DNA of 64,000 nt from Cladorhizidae sp. MBARI D1340-BT2 (taxonomy: Eukaryota; Porifera; Demospongiae; Poecilosclerida; Cladorhizidae). The notes beneath the pieces were generated by a model. It was not told where the DNA came from. It saw nothing but the letters and a program-made list of their open reading frames with translations, and did no database searches. Position numbers and translations under genes: made by a program. Location: assembly GCA_028752905.1 (NCBI GenBank), contig JAQNBH010000007.1, positions 20,108,816 through 20,172,815 on the forward strand, in the 5' to 3' direction. Positions 24,125-34,200 of the stretch are shown here, piece by piece. The stretch's first letter is position 1. Each line of letters begins with the position of its first letter.

Positions 24125-24883
24125 ATGGCTGAAGCACGAGCACTTGCAGATGCTTTAATGGCAGCTACAGTCAATGCAGTCGCCCTCAAACTACCAGAGT
24201 TCTTGCCTGACAGGATCGAATACTGGTTTATAGCCATCGAAGCGGAATTCAACCTCCTCATTCCTGCCATTACCCAGGACCAGACCAAATACAGCTACAT
24301 GGTGGCAGCACTCAAGGGCCAGGTCATGGACAGGGTGATCGACATCATCAGGAACCCCCCTGCTGATGGCACTCGCTATCAAGCCATCAAAGATCGCCTC
24401 CTTTCCGTGTTTGGTCGAACGCCCTTGGAGAGGAGCAAGAGTCTTCTAGACTGGCTTGGGATGGGTGATGGAACACCATCAGCACTCCTCAGTAAGATGC
24501 TTGCATCCCTACCCACTGGAGAGGATTCCGAGCACATACTGTTTAAGGCCCTTTTCCTACGACAGCTTCCAGCAGATGTCCAAGACCACCTGGCTCGTTC
24601 TACGGCTCTGACAACCCATCAGCTGGCTGAGCAAGCCAATGCCTACTTCATGCTCTCCGGTGCCCGCCTGAACCAGCCATCATCCCTTGTTGGCAACGTC
24701 GATGTTGCAGCCATCAATCACAAACGCCAAAAGCGCAGCACTAAGACCGACACCAGTCTGTGGTTCTACCATGGGCGGTATGGAACGGAGGCAAGGAGAT
24801 GCACCCAGAACAACTGCCAGATGGCCCATATTCCCCTAGCTAAGACACCGCCAGTGGGAAACGCCAATGCCGGCCACCAGTAG
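24125..24883 (+). CDS. Gypsy gag polyprotein
   Basis: I take the ATG at 24,125 (MAEARALADALMAATVNAVA), the first in the frame after the PBS. The 252-residue product has the alpha-helical capsid-like block LPEFLPDRIEYWFIAIEAEF typical of this gypsy lineage. Near the end FYHGRYGTEARRCTQNNC is the usual nucleocapsid knuckle, but the first cysteine appears replaced by Trp (SLWFYH). It stops at TAG 24,881-24,883, just before protease in the same frame. The protein would assemble particles in the cytoplasm. Confidence 0.8.
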   Translation: MAEARALADALMAATVNAVALKLPEFLPDRIEYWFIAIEAEFNLLIPAITQDQTKYSYMVAALKGQVMDRVIDIIRNPPADGTRYQAIKDRLLSVFGRTPLERSKSLLDWLGMGDGTPSALLSKMLASLPTGEDSEHILFKALFLRQLPADVQDHLARSTALTTHQLAEQANAYFMLSGARLNQPSSLVGNVDVAAINHKRQKRSTKTDTSLWFYHGRYGTEARRCTQNNCQMAHIPLAKTPPVGNANAGHQ

Positions 24884-25057
24884 CCGTGGTGGCTGGCGCA
24901 ACAACCTCAAGGCTTCTACATGTCGGGACGCTCCTTCCTCATCGACACTGGTGCAGAAGTCTCTCTCGTCCCGGCTTCTCCTGCTGACCACCGTGCAGCC
25001 GCTTCCTCTGCCCATTCCGCCCCACTAGTGGCAGACAGAAATTAAAACCTATGGCAC
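24884..25057 (+). pseudogene. Gypsy protease region, frame disturbed
   Basis: SFLIDTGAEVSLVPAS contains the DTGA aspartic-protease active site (GAC at 24,944-24,946). Upstream GATTSRLLHV is read in a different frame, and downstream a TAA at about 25,043 plus IKTYGTC in another frame indicate small indels before the main pol frame resumes at 25,058. Confidence 0.75.
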
Positions 25058-27949
25058 ATGTCCATTCCACTCCAATTTGGGAGCAAGCGCTTCCAAGGGT
25101 TTTTCATCGTCGCTGACGTGAACCAGGCCATCCTCGGGGCAAACTTCTTACGTGACAACGGACTGCTAGTCGACCTGGGAGGACAACGCCTTGTTCACTC
25201 TGCCACGCATGCCACCATCGCCGCACCCAGCATTGTGTGTCAACCAGTACCTTTGACCGTAATCAAACCTCCTCAGGTAAACAATGTCTATGCCAGCATA
25301 CTCGCCTCTAGGCCCAAACTCACTGAGTTGTCTTTTCGCAAGGACAGGGTCCCACATGGGGTCGAGCTTTGTATCGATACTGGTCAGTCTCATCCTCTCC
25401 GCTCGCCAGCCCGGCGTTTGTCCCCCGACAAACTCGCTGTTGCAAAGGCTGCATTCAAAGAGATGGAAGACCTTGGGATCGTCCGGCGCTCCTACAGTCA
25501 ATGGGTGTCCCCACTTCACATTGCACCCAAACCTGGTGGTGGTTGGCGCCCATGCGGGGACTTTAGACGTCTCAATGGCAGCATCAAGACTGACTGCTAC
25601 CCGGTGCCTCACATCCAAGACTTCGCCAGCCAACTCGCTGGTATGACCATATTCTCATCGATTGACCTGATTAAGGGTTATCACCAGATTCCGGTACATG
25701 CTATGGACTTACCCAAGACAGCAGTGATTACTTTTTTTGGCCTTTTCGAGTTTTTGCGAACACCTTTCGGCCTTGCAAACGCAGCCCAAGCATTTCAGAG
25801 ACTGATTGACACGGTCTTGCGGGGTCTGCAGGGCGTATTCATTTACCTAGATGACATCCAGGTAGCCAGTTCCTCCCCCGATGAGCATCTTCGGGATCTC
25901 ACTGCCATTTTCGATCGCCTTGAACAGCACGGCCTCGTCATTCACCCAGGCAAGTGTGTCTTCGGTGTCGATGAGATAACCTTCCTCGGCCATGTGGTCA
26001 ACGCCGAGGGCATACGACCCATGCCAACTCGGGTGACAGCCATACAAGATTTCCCCCGTCCGGCAGTAATCAAGGAATTGCAAGCCTTCCTCGGAGTAAT
26101 TAACTTTTACCACAGGTTTGTACCTGCCGCTGCCCAGCTACTTCATCCTCTCTACACTGCTTTGGTTGGCCGTCCCGCCAGGACCTCTCCGGTGAAATGG
26201 TCGACCACCATGGACAAAGCATTCCATGATACAAAGACTGCTCTGGCCTCTGCTGCCCTCCTGGTCCATCCCCGTGCAGATGCTCCCATGGCTGTAACCG
26301 TTGATGCTTCAGATATGGCCATTGGAGGCACTCTTGAGCAATTCACAGATGGCCTCTGGCGACCGCTGGCCTTCTTCAGCCGCAAGCTCCAGCCGGCCCA
26401 GACTAGATATAGTACATTCGACAGAGAATTGCTTGCTGCCCACGCTGCTATCCGTCACTTCAGGTATTTCCTGGAAGGACGCCAGTTTTCACTGTTTACC
26501 GACCACAAACCACTCACATTTGCCCTCGGTAAGATCTCGGATGCCTGGTCTGCACGACAACAGCGCCAGCTCTCAGCCATCTCAGAATTCATCGTGGACA
26601 TTAGACACATGGCAGGCAAGGACAACGTGGTAGCAGACGCTCTTTTCCTTGCTGCCATTTCGGCCATCAGTGGAGGCATTGATTTCTCCGCCCTTGCAAC
26701 CGCACAGCTCGCAGACCCAGTCGATATGGCTGCCTGCCGGACGGCAATCACCGGCCTTCAACTTAAGGACATTCCCTTTGGACCCAATCATACAACCCTG
26801 TTGTGTGATGTGTCTCTTGGTCGACCACATCCCCTCGTATCTGTCTCTTTCTGCCGTCGCATTTTCGACACCCTTCATGGCCTCAGCCATCCAGGCATAT
26901 GGGCAACCCGCAAGCTGGTAGCCCGCAAGTATGTCTGGCATGGCCTTGGTTGACAGGTCGGAGAATGGGCCAGGACATGCATCGCTTGCCAACAAGCCAA
27001 AGTCAACCTCCACCATCGTGCTCCACTATCTGAGTACAACGAGCTCATACTCCGATTCGACCATGTGAATGTGGATCTCGTAGGGCCACTCCCACTCTCT
27101 AAAGGTTTCACCCACCTCCTCACAGAAGTGGACAGAGTCACTCGCTGGCCAGAAGCAATTCCCCTGGCTAGCACAAGTACCAAAGACGTGGCTGATGCCT
27201 TCTTGAGTGGATGGATTACTCGTTACAGCCTTCCCTCTGATGTCTCCTCTGACAGAGGACGCCAGTTCACATCTCAACTCTGGCAAGATCTCTCCAACCT
27301 CCTCGGAACCAAACTGCATCGGACTACGGCTTACCACCCCCAGGCGAATGGCCTTGTGGAAAGGTTCCATCGAAACATGAAAGCGTCCCTCAAAGCACGC
27401 TGTCAATCGCCCTCGTGGACATCAGACCTTCATTAGGTCATGCTAGGACTCCAGACCATGCCAAAGTAGGACCTAGGTACATCCCCAGCAGAGCTAGTGT
27501 TTGGATCGCCACTCACTGTCCCCGGGGAGTTTGTGGGCCATTGACAGGGCGAACCAGTTCCGGAACTTCTCCGCCGTCTCCGTGACAATGTGGCAGAACT
27601 CAGACCGGTCCCCCCAGTGCACCATAGCTCTCCCACAACCTCAATTCCGACCTCCCTCCCTTTGGCCAAATTTGTCTTCATTCGTCACGACAGCCACAAG
27701 TCGCCCCTACAGCCACCTTACGATGGCCCATTTCATGTATTGACCACAGGGGACATATTCTTCAAAGTCCAGGTCGGCCATCGCGAGGAGACCATCTTGA
27801 TCGATAGGCTGAAAATTGCACATGTTGATGAGTCTGCCGAGATGCAAGTGGCACAGCCACCACACCGTGGTCGCCCCCCTCAACGTCACCTAGCACAGCC
27901 CACTGTCCTGCCAACTCAACACTTCCCGGACACATCACACGGGATATGA
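25058..27949 (+). pseudogene. Gypsy pol (RT, RNase H, integrase), one frame with four nonsense codons
   Basis: One reading frame runs from the protease end (IVADVNQAILGANFLRDNG) to a TGA at 27,947-27,949. RT shows FSSIDLIKGYHQIPV and the catalytic FIYLDDIQVAS; RNase H shows TVDASD, FDRELLAAHA and FTDHKPL; integrase shows the zinc site HGLSHPG...CIACQQAK and core residues VDLVGPLP, SSDRGRQF and ANGLVERFH (D, D, E). In-frame stops lie at TGA 26,951, TAG 27,434, TAG 27,467 and TGA 27,542; I see no frameshift. All four are in integrase or after it. DALFLA replaces the common DALSR at the end of RNase H. Confidence 0.9.
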
Positions 27950-28061
27950 AGTACCCCAATCCTAGGAACTACACGCTCCGGACAAAGATTTAAGAACACT
28001 GACAAGGTTTTTGGACTGAGCTACCCGTGGACAATACAGCTTCATTAAAGATCAAGTCAGT

Positions 28062-28075
28062 TCTGGGGGGAGCTG
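28062..28075 (+). promoter_or_regulatory. Polypurine tract of the gypsy element
   Basis: CTGGGGGGAGCTG immediately precedes the 3' LTR and would prime plus-strand DNA synthesis. Confidence 0.7.
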
Positions 28076-28279
28076 TGTGGCGGCGCAATTACGGAACAGT
28101 AATCGGGACATAACTCCCTTGACTTTTAATATTATATAGTCGAATTAATGATCACCTTTTGTTCGTTATATTGATACTGTCTTTCTCATGAAGTTTCAAT
28201 TCTCTTTCTCTATAGGGTAGAAGAGATACAACGGTGACGCAGAACCTCGCAGGGAATCCTAAACATAGACTTCCCTACA
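28076..28279 (+). repeat. 3' LTR of the gypsy element
   Basis: 204 bp, same ends as the 5' LTR, followed by target-site duplication ATGT. Confidence 0.95.
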
Positions 28280-28491
28280 ATGTGTTATAATGTGTCATAA
28301 TATAAACAAAACATAACAAACTACACTGCATTCGGCTATATTATCTATGCTTAAACAATGAAATATATGGAGATGGAATTGTACTCAGTAGATGACGCTA
28401 GTGGTGGAATAAGTTATTGGAGAACCAGCTAACACTATAGAGCTTTGCAATCAGAACAAATTATACTGTTGTGTGTGTGTTTCTTACTTAC

Positions 28492-28960
28492 CTTGGCGAT
28501 CAAACAAAACTCCTTGTTCGTGAAGGTTGTTGGTCAGATTAGTACATGTTTTCTTTCAGTTGGATGCATAACTAACCTGATTCACCTTGTCATTAGCAAG
28601 TGCAATGATTTCCTTTTCCAACCCCGTGCTTAAAGCGTCCGTACTTGGATTAGGAATAACAACAGAAAAGAATTTCGCCCTCCTCGTTTCGACTGCTTCT
28701 ATTTACGAGATTGTTTTTTTTATCTTTTGAACAACAAACGGAATATCGTCGCTAGATGTGGTTGAAATCAGTGTAACAATGGTGGTAGGTCTTGGAACAC
28801 TACCCTCAAGTAGTATTTTATTAACCCTTTCCAAAGTTACATATGAGTACATGCTTTTAGGCTTATTTAAATAGACGTTCTCAATGCTTTCAGCAATATC
28901 CAGGCATTGATCTTTATGCGATAAAGACAATAAATTTTTGTAAATTAACAGATCATTTTG
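28492..28960 (-). pseudogene. Copy A of the VWA exon, truncated
   Basis: It corresponds to the C-terminal two thirds of the VWA exon of copy B (LSHKDQCLDIAESIENVYLN, VPRPTTIVTLISTTSSDDI). The donor AAG|GTAAGT is kept. A TAA in the stretch matching ISEIAEVETRK and a TGG-to-TGA change where copy B has NWKKTFTNL close the frame. The N-terminal part with the MIDAS-like motif is missing because the duplication ends at about 28,960. Confidence 0.85.
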
Positions 28961-28969
28961 ATTCTTTTA

Positions 28970-29067
28970 ATTTTTATTCACTCGACGTTTCGACTAGATG
29001 CTTCATCAGGAATAATTAATCCTTAAGAGACTAGAGCATCTAGTCGAAACTTCGAGTGAATAAAAAT
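28970..29067. repeat. Foldback (MITE-like) element at the duplication junction
   Basis: Arms of 32 bp (ATTTTTATTCACTCGACGTT... and its complement) match at 31 positions around a 34-nt centre containing CTTCATCAGGAATAAT. It sits exactly between copy A and the sequence leading to copy B. The same arms recur at 53,908-54,065. Confidence 0.85.
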
Positions 29068-29084
29068 TGAAATATTATATAGTT

Positions 29085-29215
29085 CATTGAGAGTTTATCC
29101 ATTATTATTATAATATTTTTTGAGTTGTGCCAGCAATTGTTCCCACTACAGAACATTAATTTCCTCTCTGCACTGCCACTCATAACCAGTGGAGGAAGAA
29201 GCTGAGTAGAGGTAG
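29085..29215. repeat. Repeat shared with 54,060-54,205
   Basis: GAGTTGTGCCAGCAATTGTT, TTAATTTCCTCTCTGCACT and GGAGGAAGAAGCTG occur in the same order after the foldback at both loci, so the foldback travelled within, or marks, a longer repeat. Confidence 0.75.
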
Positions 29216-31210
29216 TTTCATGATCTGCCATGCAATAAACTGGTTATAGCAAAGTGTTGACCGCATTTTTTTCAGTTTGTGTATAAATAGACTGAGAGCC
29301 CAGAGCTTGGAATGGTGCCAAAATGTTTGTTCTCATAAACTAATGGTACTTGCACACACCAACCCAAAACTGTGGCTGCCAGGTTGTAGGGATGGGAACT
29401 GAAATCATTCGTCTAGTGAAAATATGACATTTTAGAATGTCATGAATAATACCAAGTCAGAGAGTTGACAAGATTCAATTGTCTTGTAATGTATTATATT
29501 GTTGTTTAATGCAAGCATTTGTGGAATATCCGATTTAACATTGCTCAGCCATGCAGGGGCATATACTTTGGTGTGGCTGAAGCGTGTATATATATACCTG
29601 CTGAACATCCATTCTACTGCCTGCAGTAAGATGACATGAGACATGAACAGGAGCAATGTACAATAAAGGATTCGATGGTCTATCAAACCTCCGCTCTATA
29701 ACCTGAAACCTTAAGACTGATGGATTTACTTTATTGAAATTTTATCTGTAGCAGTTCTCAGCAATTGTACAGAGGGGAATCACCAGAGTTTCAACTGGTG
29801 GTTGACTTGTGGCATACATTAGCTGGTAATCTCTAAGACTTTGCTGACCTATGAACTATCCCTTGCAAAGAATACAAACACTTGCTATTTTAATAACTTA
29901 TTAGTAGGCCATTATGCACTTGCTCTATAACCTTTGTGGGTTTCACACAAAATGTTTTTGGAATGAATTTATCATGTTTTTAGCATTTGAGGATTACGTG
30001 ACAGATCTTGAGCTTAAAATTATCAAACATATCTGTTACTCTGTATCTTGTATGTATTTCTCTCTGTGCGTCTGTGTGTACAATAATTATATGTGTGGGT
30101 GTTATGCTAGCATGGGCCTGCATCAAAATCCACTTATTCCAGTTTACAAATAAATAGCCAGTCCTCAAAAGAGACCGATCTAATCCTCTTCCAAGGAAAT
30201 GACTATAAAAATAAAAAAACAATAATAACAAAGTACGTATGACATATGCTGACTGAGTGAACAGAAAGAATTAAACAAATTACTGTTTAAAGGAGAGGTT
30301 AATCTTGGAGTCCCAGGAGTTAAAACAACAACATAACGTATGCCATGTGTGATTGAATAATGTACATCAGGAAGAAATTAAACAAGTCCGAAAAGTATTT
30401 AAAAGAGAAGTAATACTTGATTACCTGTTCATCTCTAGTGTATGCTTTGTGAAGATCTCATATGCAAATGTCACACAGATTTTTAGGGTGGCCATAGCTG
30501 ATCCTCTATTGTTATGTAAAACTATCGAAACAGGTCAGTAAGTAATAACTATCCCCTGGGAGGAAATGATATTTTTCAAATGGGGAATTAATAGACAAGT
30601 CATTCAAAAAGACCTCCTCTCACTGTTAAAAAATTAACTGTACTCGTGTGGACCAGAACCAGTTGGACACACTTTTCCATTAAAATTCCCAAATATATAT
30701 ATACATTCTTAAAAAATCTGCACTGCCTAATAGTTGTTTTACTTGCTTTTGAATGGTATGTGCTGTGTGGTTTAAATTTATTGTTTTTAAATATTGTTAA
30801 CATGTTTTGGGCTTATAGTGAAGGGTAGATCAAGGAAGAGGACATTTGCATAAGATAGTCATAGTATACAGAAGTACTTTATATAGGAAGATATTTTTAG
30901 AGACCACTTTTGTCTATTGTTTTGTCAGAATCCAATCCACAAATACATATACAGAATGAATAGCAGTATCTGGCTTCCAACAACCACAAAATTTCCAACA
31001 CGATGTGTATTTTCTTTCAAAACAGTTGATTACATTATTTTAAACATCAGACAAAGTGTTATTTACAATTCTATGTACAGCAGTTTAATACAATCATCTC
31101 TACATATTCTAAAATATGTAGTTCAAGCAATACAACACCTAACTATATAATCAGTTGTACTACAATGATATTTATGCAGTCTGTTCATTCCAAATTTTGT
31201 CCACCTTGCT

Positions 31211-31275
31211 TCAGTTGAATCGATCGAGCAATTGCGGTAAATCGTCAATTAATTTACTTTCAACACTGGTCCTTT
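31211..31275 (-). CDS. Alternative last exon (exon 15 candidate)
   Basis: After a strong tract (TTATCCCAACCTATCTGCAG) the phase-1 frame reads RTSVESKLIDDLPQLLDRFN and stops. The counterpart in copy A (22,788-22,882) is longer. It would be used if exon 14 is skipped. Confidence 0.45.
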
Positions 31276-34200
31276 CTGCAGATAGGTTGGGATAAAGAGA
31301 AGTGGAAATGAGACTGAGAATTATACAATAAACTTCCACAATACCAATGCACTGACACAGCAATTAATATAACTATATAAGTATATTTATATTCTTAATG
31401 TAAATAATGATTGCAGCCAATTCAATATTCATGTATTTTCCCTTTCATCCTATCTATTTTTGATTTCAATATGCTAATTTTTTCAGCAATCTTAACTACC
31501 AAACACACTGTTATAATCCTAGGTGAATACTGCAGTTGTAGTATCTTTCTCATCTGTTATTCGACCTCTTTTTTTGGCATCATCTATGAGTTTCAAAAGC
31601 CACTATCCCACATCATATCCACCTCAGCATCATCTTCCAAGGTCAATGAAAGGCCAACATGATCTTTCTTATGATTATCACTTATCATCATCACTGATTC
31701 TACATTATTTTAAAATGTATAATTGCTAAGAATGGAGTTGTAACCATTCCAAGATGACATATGTTCATATATTATTTTAAATGATAACCTTAAATTCACT
31801 TACTAGGAACTTGACAGATAATACTGTAGTCCAACACTGCATTATTACTTGACTGCTTCACACATTCATGACCTTCATCCACATAAATGTTTCTCCAAAA
31901 TACGCAACCTGAGTATGCAGAAAGTAAACTTTCTGTTGATTCTTTGTTTAAAAATTTGAGGATGGAAGTTTCTGCAATAGAATTAGAGCAATATAATTAC
32001 ACATACTTCAGAATAGGAATAACATGTTTTAGATGAAGGTGTGTGTCTGAATATTATGGCACTGTTCTATAAAATGCAGTTGTGGTGTATAAATGACCAA
32101 CTAAACACAATGATACAATGACATATGCAAGTCCTAGGTTCAGCAAATAACTTGTGGACAGCTGACTATTTATAATGTGTTATATATAGTACACATAACA
32201 AAACATAACAAACTACACTGCATTCAGCTATATTATCTATGCATGTATAAACTTAAACAAAGAAATATATGGAGATGGAATTGTATTCAGTAGCTGAGGT
32301 TAGTGGTGGAATAAGTTATTGGAGAATCAGCTAACACTATAGAGCTGTGTAATTAGAACAAATGATACTGTTGTGTGTGTGTTTCTTACTTACCTTGGCG
32401 ATCACACAAAACTCCTTGTTCATGAAGGTTGTTGGTCAGATTAGTAAATGTTTTCTTCCAGTTGGATGCAAAACTAACCTGATTCACCTTGTTATTAGCA
32501 AGTGCAATGATTTCCTTTTCCAACCCCGTGCTTAAAGCTGTAGTACTTGGATTAGGAATAACAACAGAGAAGTATCTAACCTTCCTCGTTTCGACCTCTG
32601 CTATTTCCGAGATTGTGGTTTTTATTTCTTGAACAACACATGAAATATCGTTACCAGATGTGGTTGAAATCAGTGTAACAATGGTGGTAGGTCTTGGAAC
32701 ACTACTCTCAAGTAGTATTTTATTAACCCTTTTCAAAGTTATATATGAGTACGTGCTTAGAGGCCTATTTAAATAGACCTTGTTCTCAATGTTTTCAGCA
32801 ATGTCCAGGCATTGATCTTTATGCGATAAAGACAATAAATTTTTGTAAATAAACAGCTCTTTTTGTTTCTTTTCAGATGCAAACAGTGCGACCGAGATCT
32901 TAAGGTCATTTGTGTCATCTAGCAAGGTAGCTATTATGAACTCCAGCACATAACTTGCTCTCCAAAGTTGATTATTATCACTTGCATCTGAATAATCGAG
33001 CAAAAAGATTACATCCTGTACATCAATGCATTCAACTGCTGGAAGAGAAAGAAATTATCAAATGGTTATAAATTATATTGAATTTAGAAGTTACAGTAGA
33101 TTTCCACATATTCAAACTCTATGGGACACAATACTATTTGGTTAAGTGAGATTTCTGTATATGTGAGGTAGTTGGTGTGTATGTAGAATTAAACATGATT
33201 ATGTCCAAGTAGTGAGTTTGTGGCCACCATTTTATGTTTGCATGTTTCTTAACAACAGCTAAAAGTGGAAGATACCACACAGAAGAAAAGTTCGGCAATT
33301 TTTTAATATTTTTGAAAATAAGCCAATGAGACTTACAGCTGCACTAAGGGAAGCTGGTATGCTTTTCAGTTATAAAGACGTGAGTATTAGCTGATTGTTG
33401 AAAAGTCTGTTATAGCTACGGAGCCAAAAATAGCATTTTACCTCATTTTATACAACTTTATTATTTTGGCTACAGCATGTGGGAAAATGGAGGCAAGCTG
33501 TCTTGAAATCTCAAAGTCTAATCATCTTTCCTAATGTAAGCTAACATGCTTTAGCAGGTGAAAATGGGTCCCTCAAAGAAGTAAGCCCACAGAAGACGGA
33601 CTTTCATAAGTTAGCGGCTAAGTTTCTAATCAGCCTCCAGGGTGAGAGTTAATAGTGTGCAGGTTTTTCATGTTTGGAGTCCTATTTGTAGATTAGACAT
33701 TGCAAAGTCCCAAAGAATTGTTCTCACAAAAAAGCAGGTAAATGGTATATATATAATTCTTCATTATATGTAAAAAATATTATCATGCAAACCTACCAGG
33801 ACAGTTTTAATTTGTAACATCAACAACACCATTGTATAAAGATCTGGTATGAAATTGTCCACATACTTGTACATTATCCCTTGATCTTTTCTTTACCGTT
33901 TCCCCTTCCCTCTCACCCCACCGCTTCCTCCTGCCTATTAACTATCCAATTTCAGTTAAAATTAGCTATATATAAATAGTAAGGTCTGTATTGAAATTTG
34001 GTAGATACACTACTAGTAATGTAGAGTGGGCAGCAACTGCACTCAGCTTAACATGTACAATTGTTTTGCCTTTCCCATTACATTACTCACTCATAGTATC
34101 TAATACCAAACCTCAATACAAACTATATGCTATCACATGTTAATACCATCTTGAAGTAGATGTGGATCCTCACTCTATAGTATAGACCAAGAAGAGTCAT

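Larger units (their letters stand above)
23847..28279 (+). mobile_element. Ty3/gypsy LTR retrotransposon inserted in copy A
   Basis: A 4,433-bp element with LTRs starting TGTGGCGGCGC and ending CTTCCCTACA, a primer-binding site, gag, protease, RT, RNase H and integrase in the usual Ty3/gypsy order, a polypurine tract and a 4-bp target-site duplication ATGT (23,843-23,846 and 28,280-28,283). By eye the two LTRs differ by three substitutions and one 5-nt length difference over about 205 bp. Internal sequence is much richer in G+C than the host flank. The pol frame has four nonsense codons and gag-pro has frameshifts, so this copy is not autonomous. Confidence 0.95.
20540..28960. repeat. Segmental duplication, copy A
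   Basis: The flanking sequence matches copy B (29,355-32,875) in order along its length once a solo LTR (21,060-21,661) and a gypsy element (23,847-28,279) are removed. It carries a decayed copy of the 3' exons of the VWA gene on the minus strand. Copy A ends abruptly inside the VWA exon, next to a foldback element at 28,970. Confidence 0.9.
29355..32875. repeat. Segmental duplication, copy B (with both empty target sites)
   Basis: Collinear with copy A. The single CCTAT at 29,848-29,852 and single ATGT at 32,175-32,178 are the uninterrupted versions of the two insertion sites. This copy joins on to the full VWA exon and the rest of the minus-strand gene, so it is probably the ancestral or functional one. 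Open frames between 29,400 and 31,200 are AT-rich and unsupported. Confidence 0.85.

Noticed and set aside
24191..27959. Many minus-strand and other-frame open frames across the gypsy element
   Set aside because: Shadows of the G+C-rich pol and gag frame; none has a domain.
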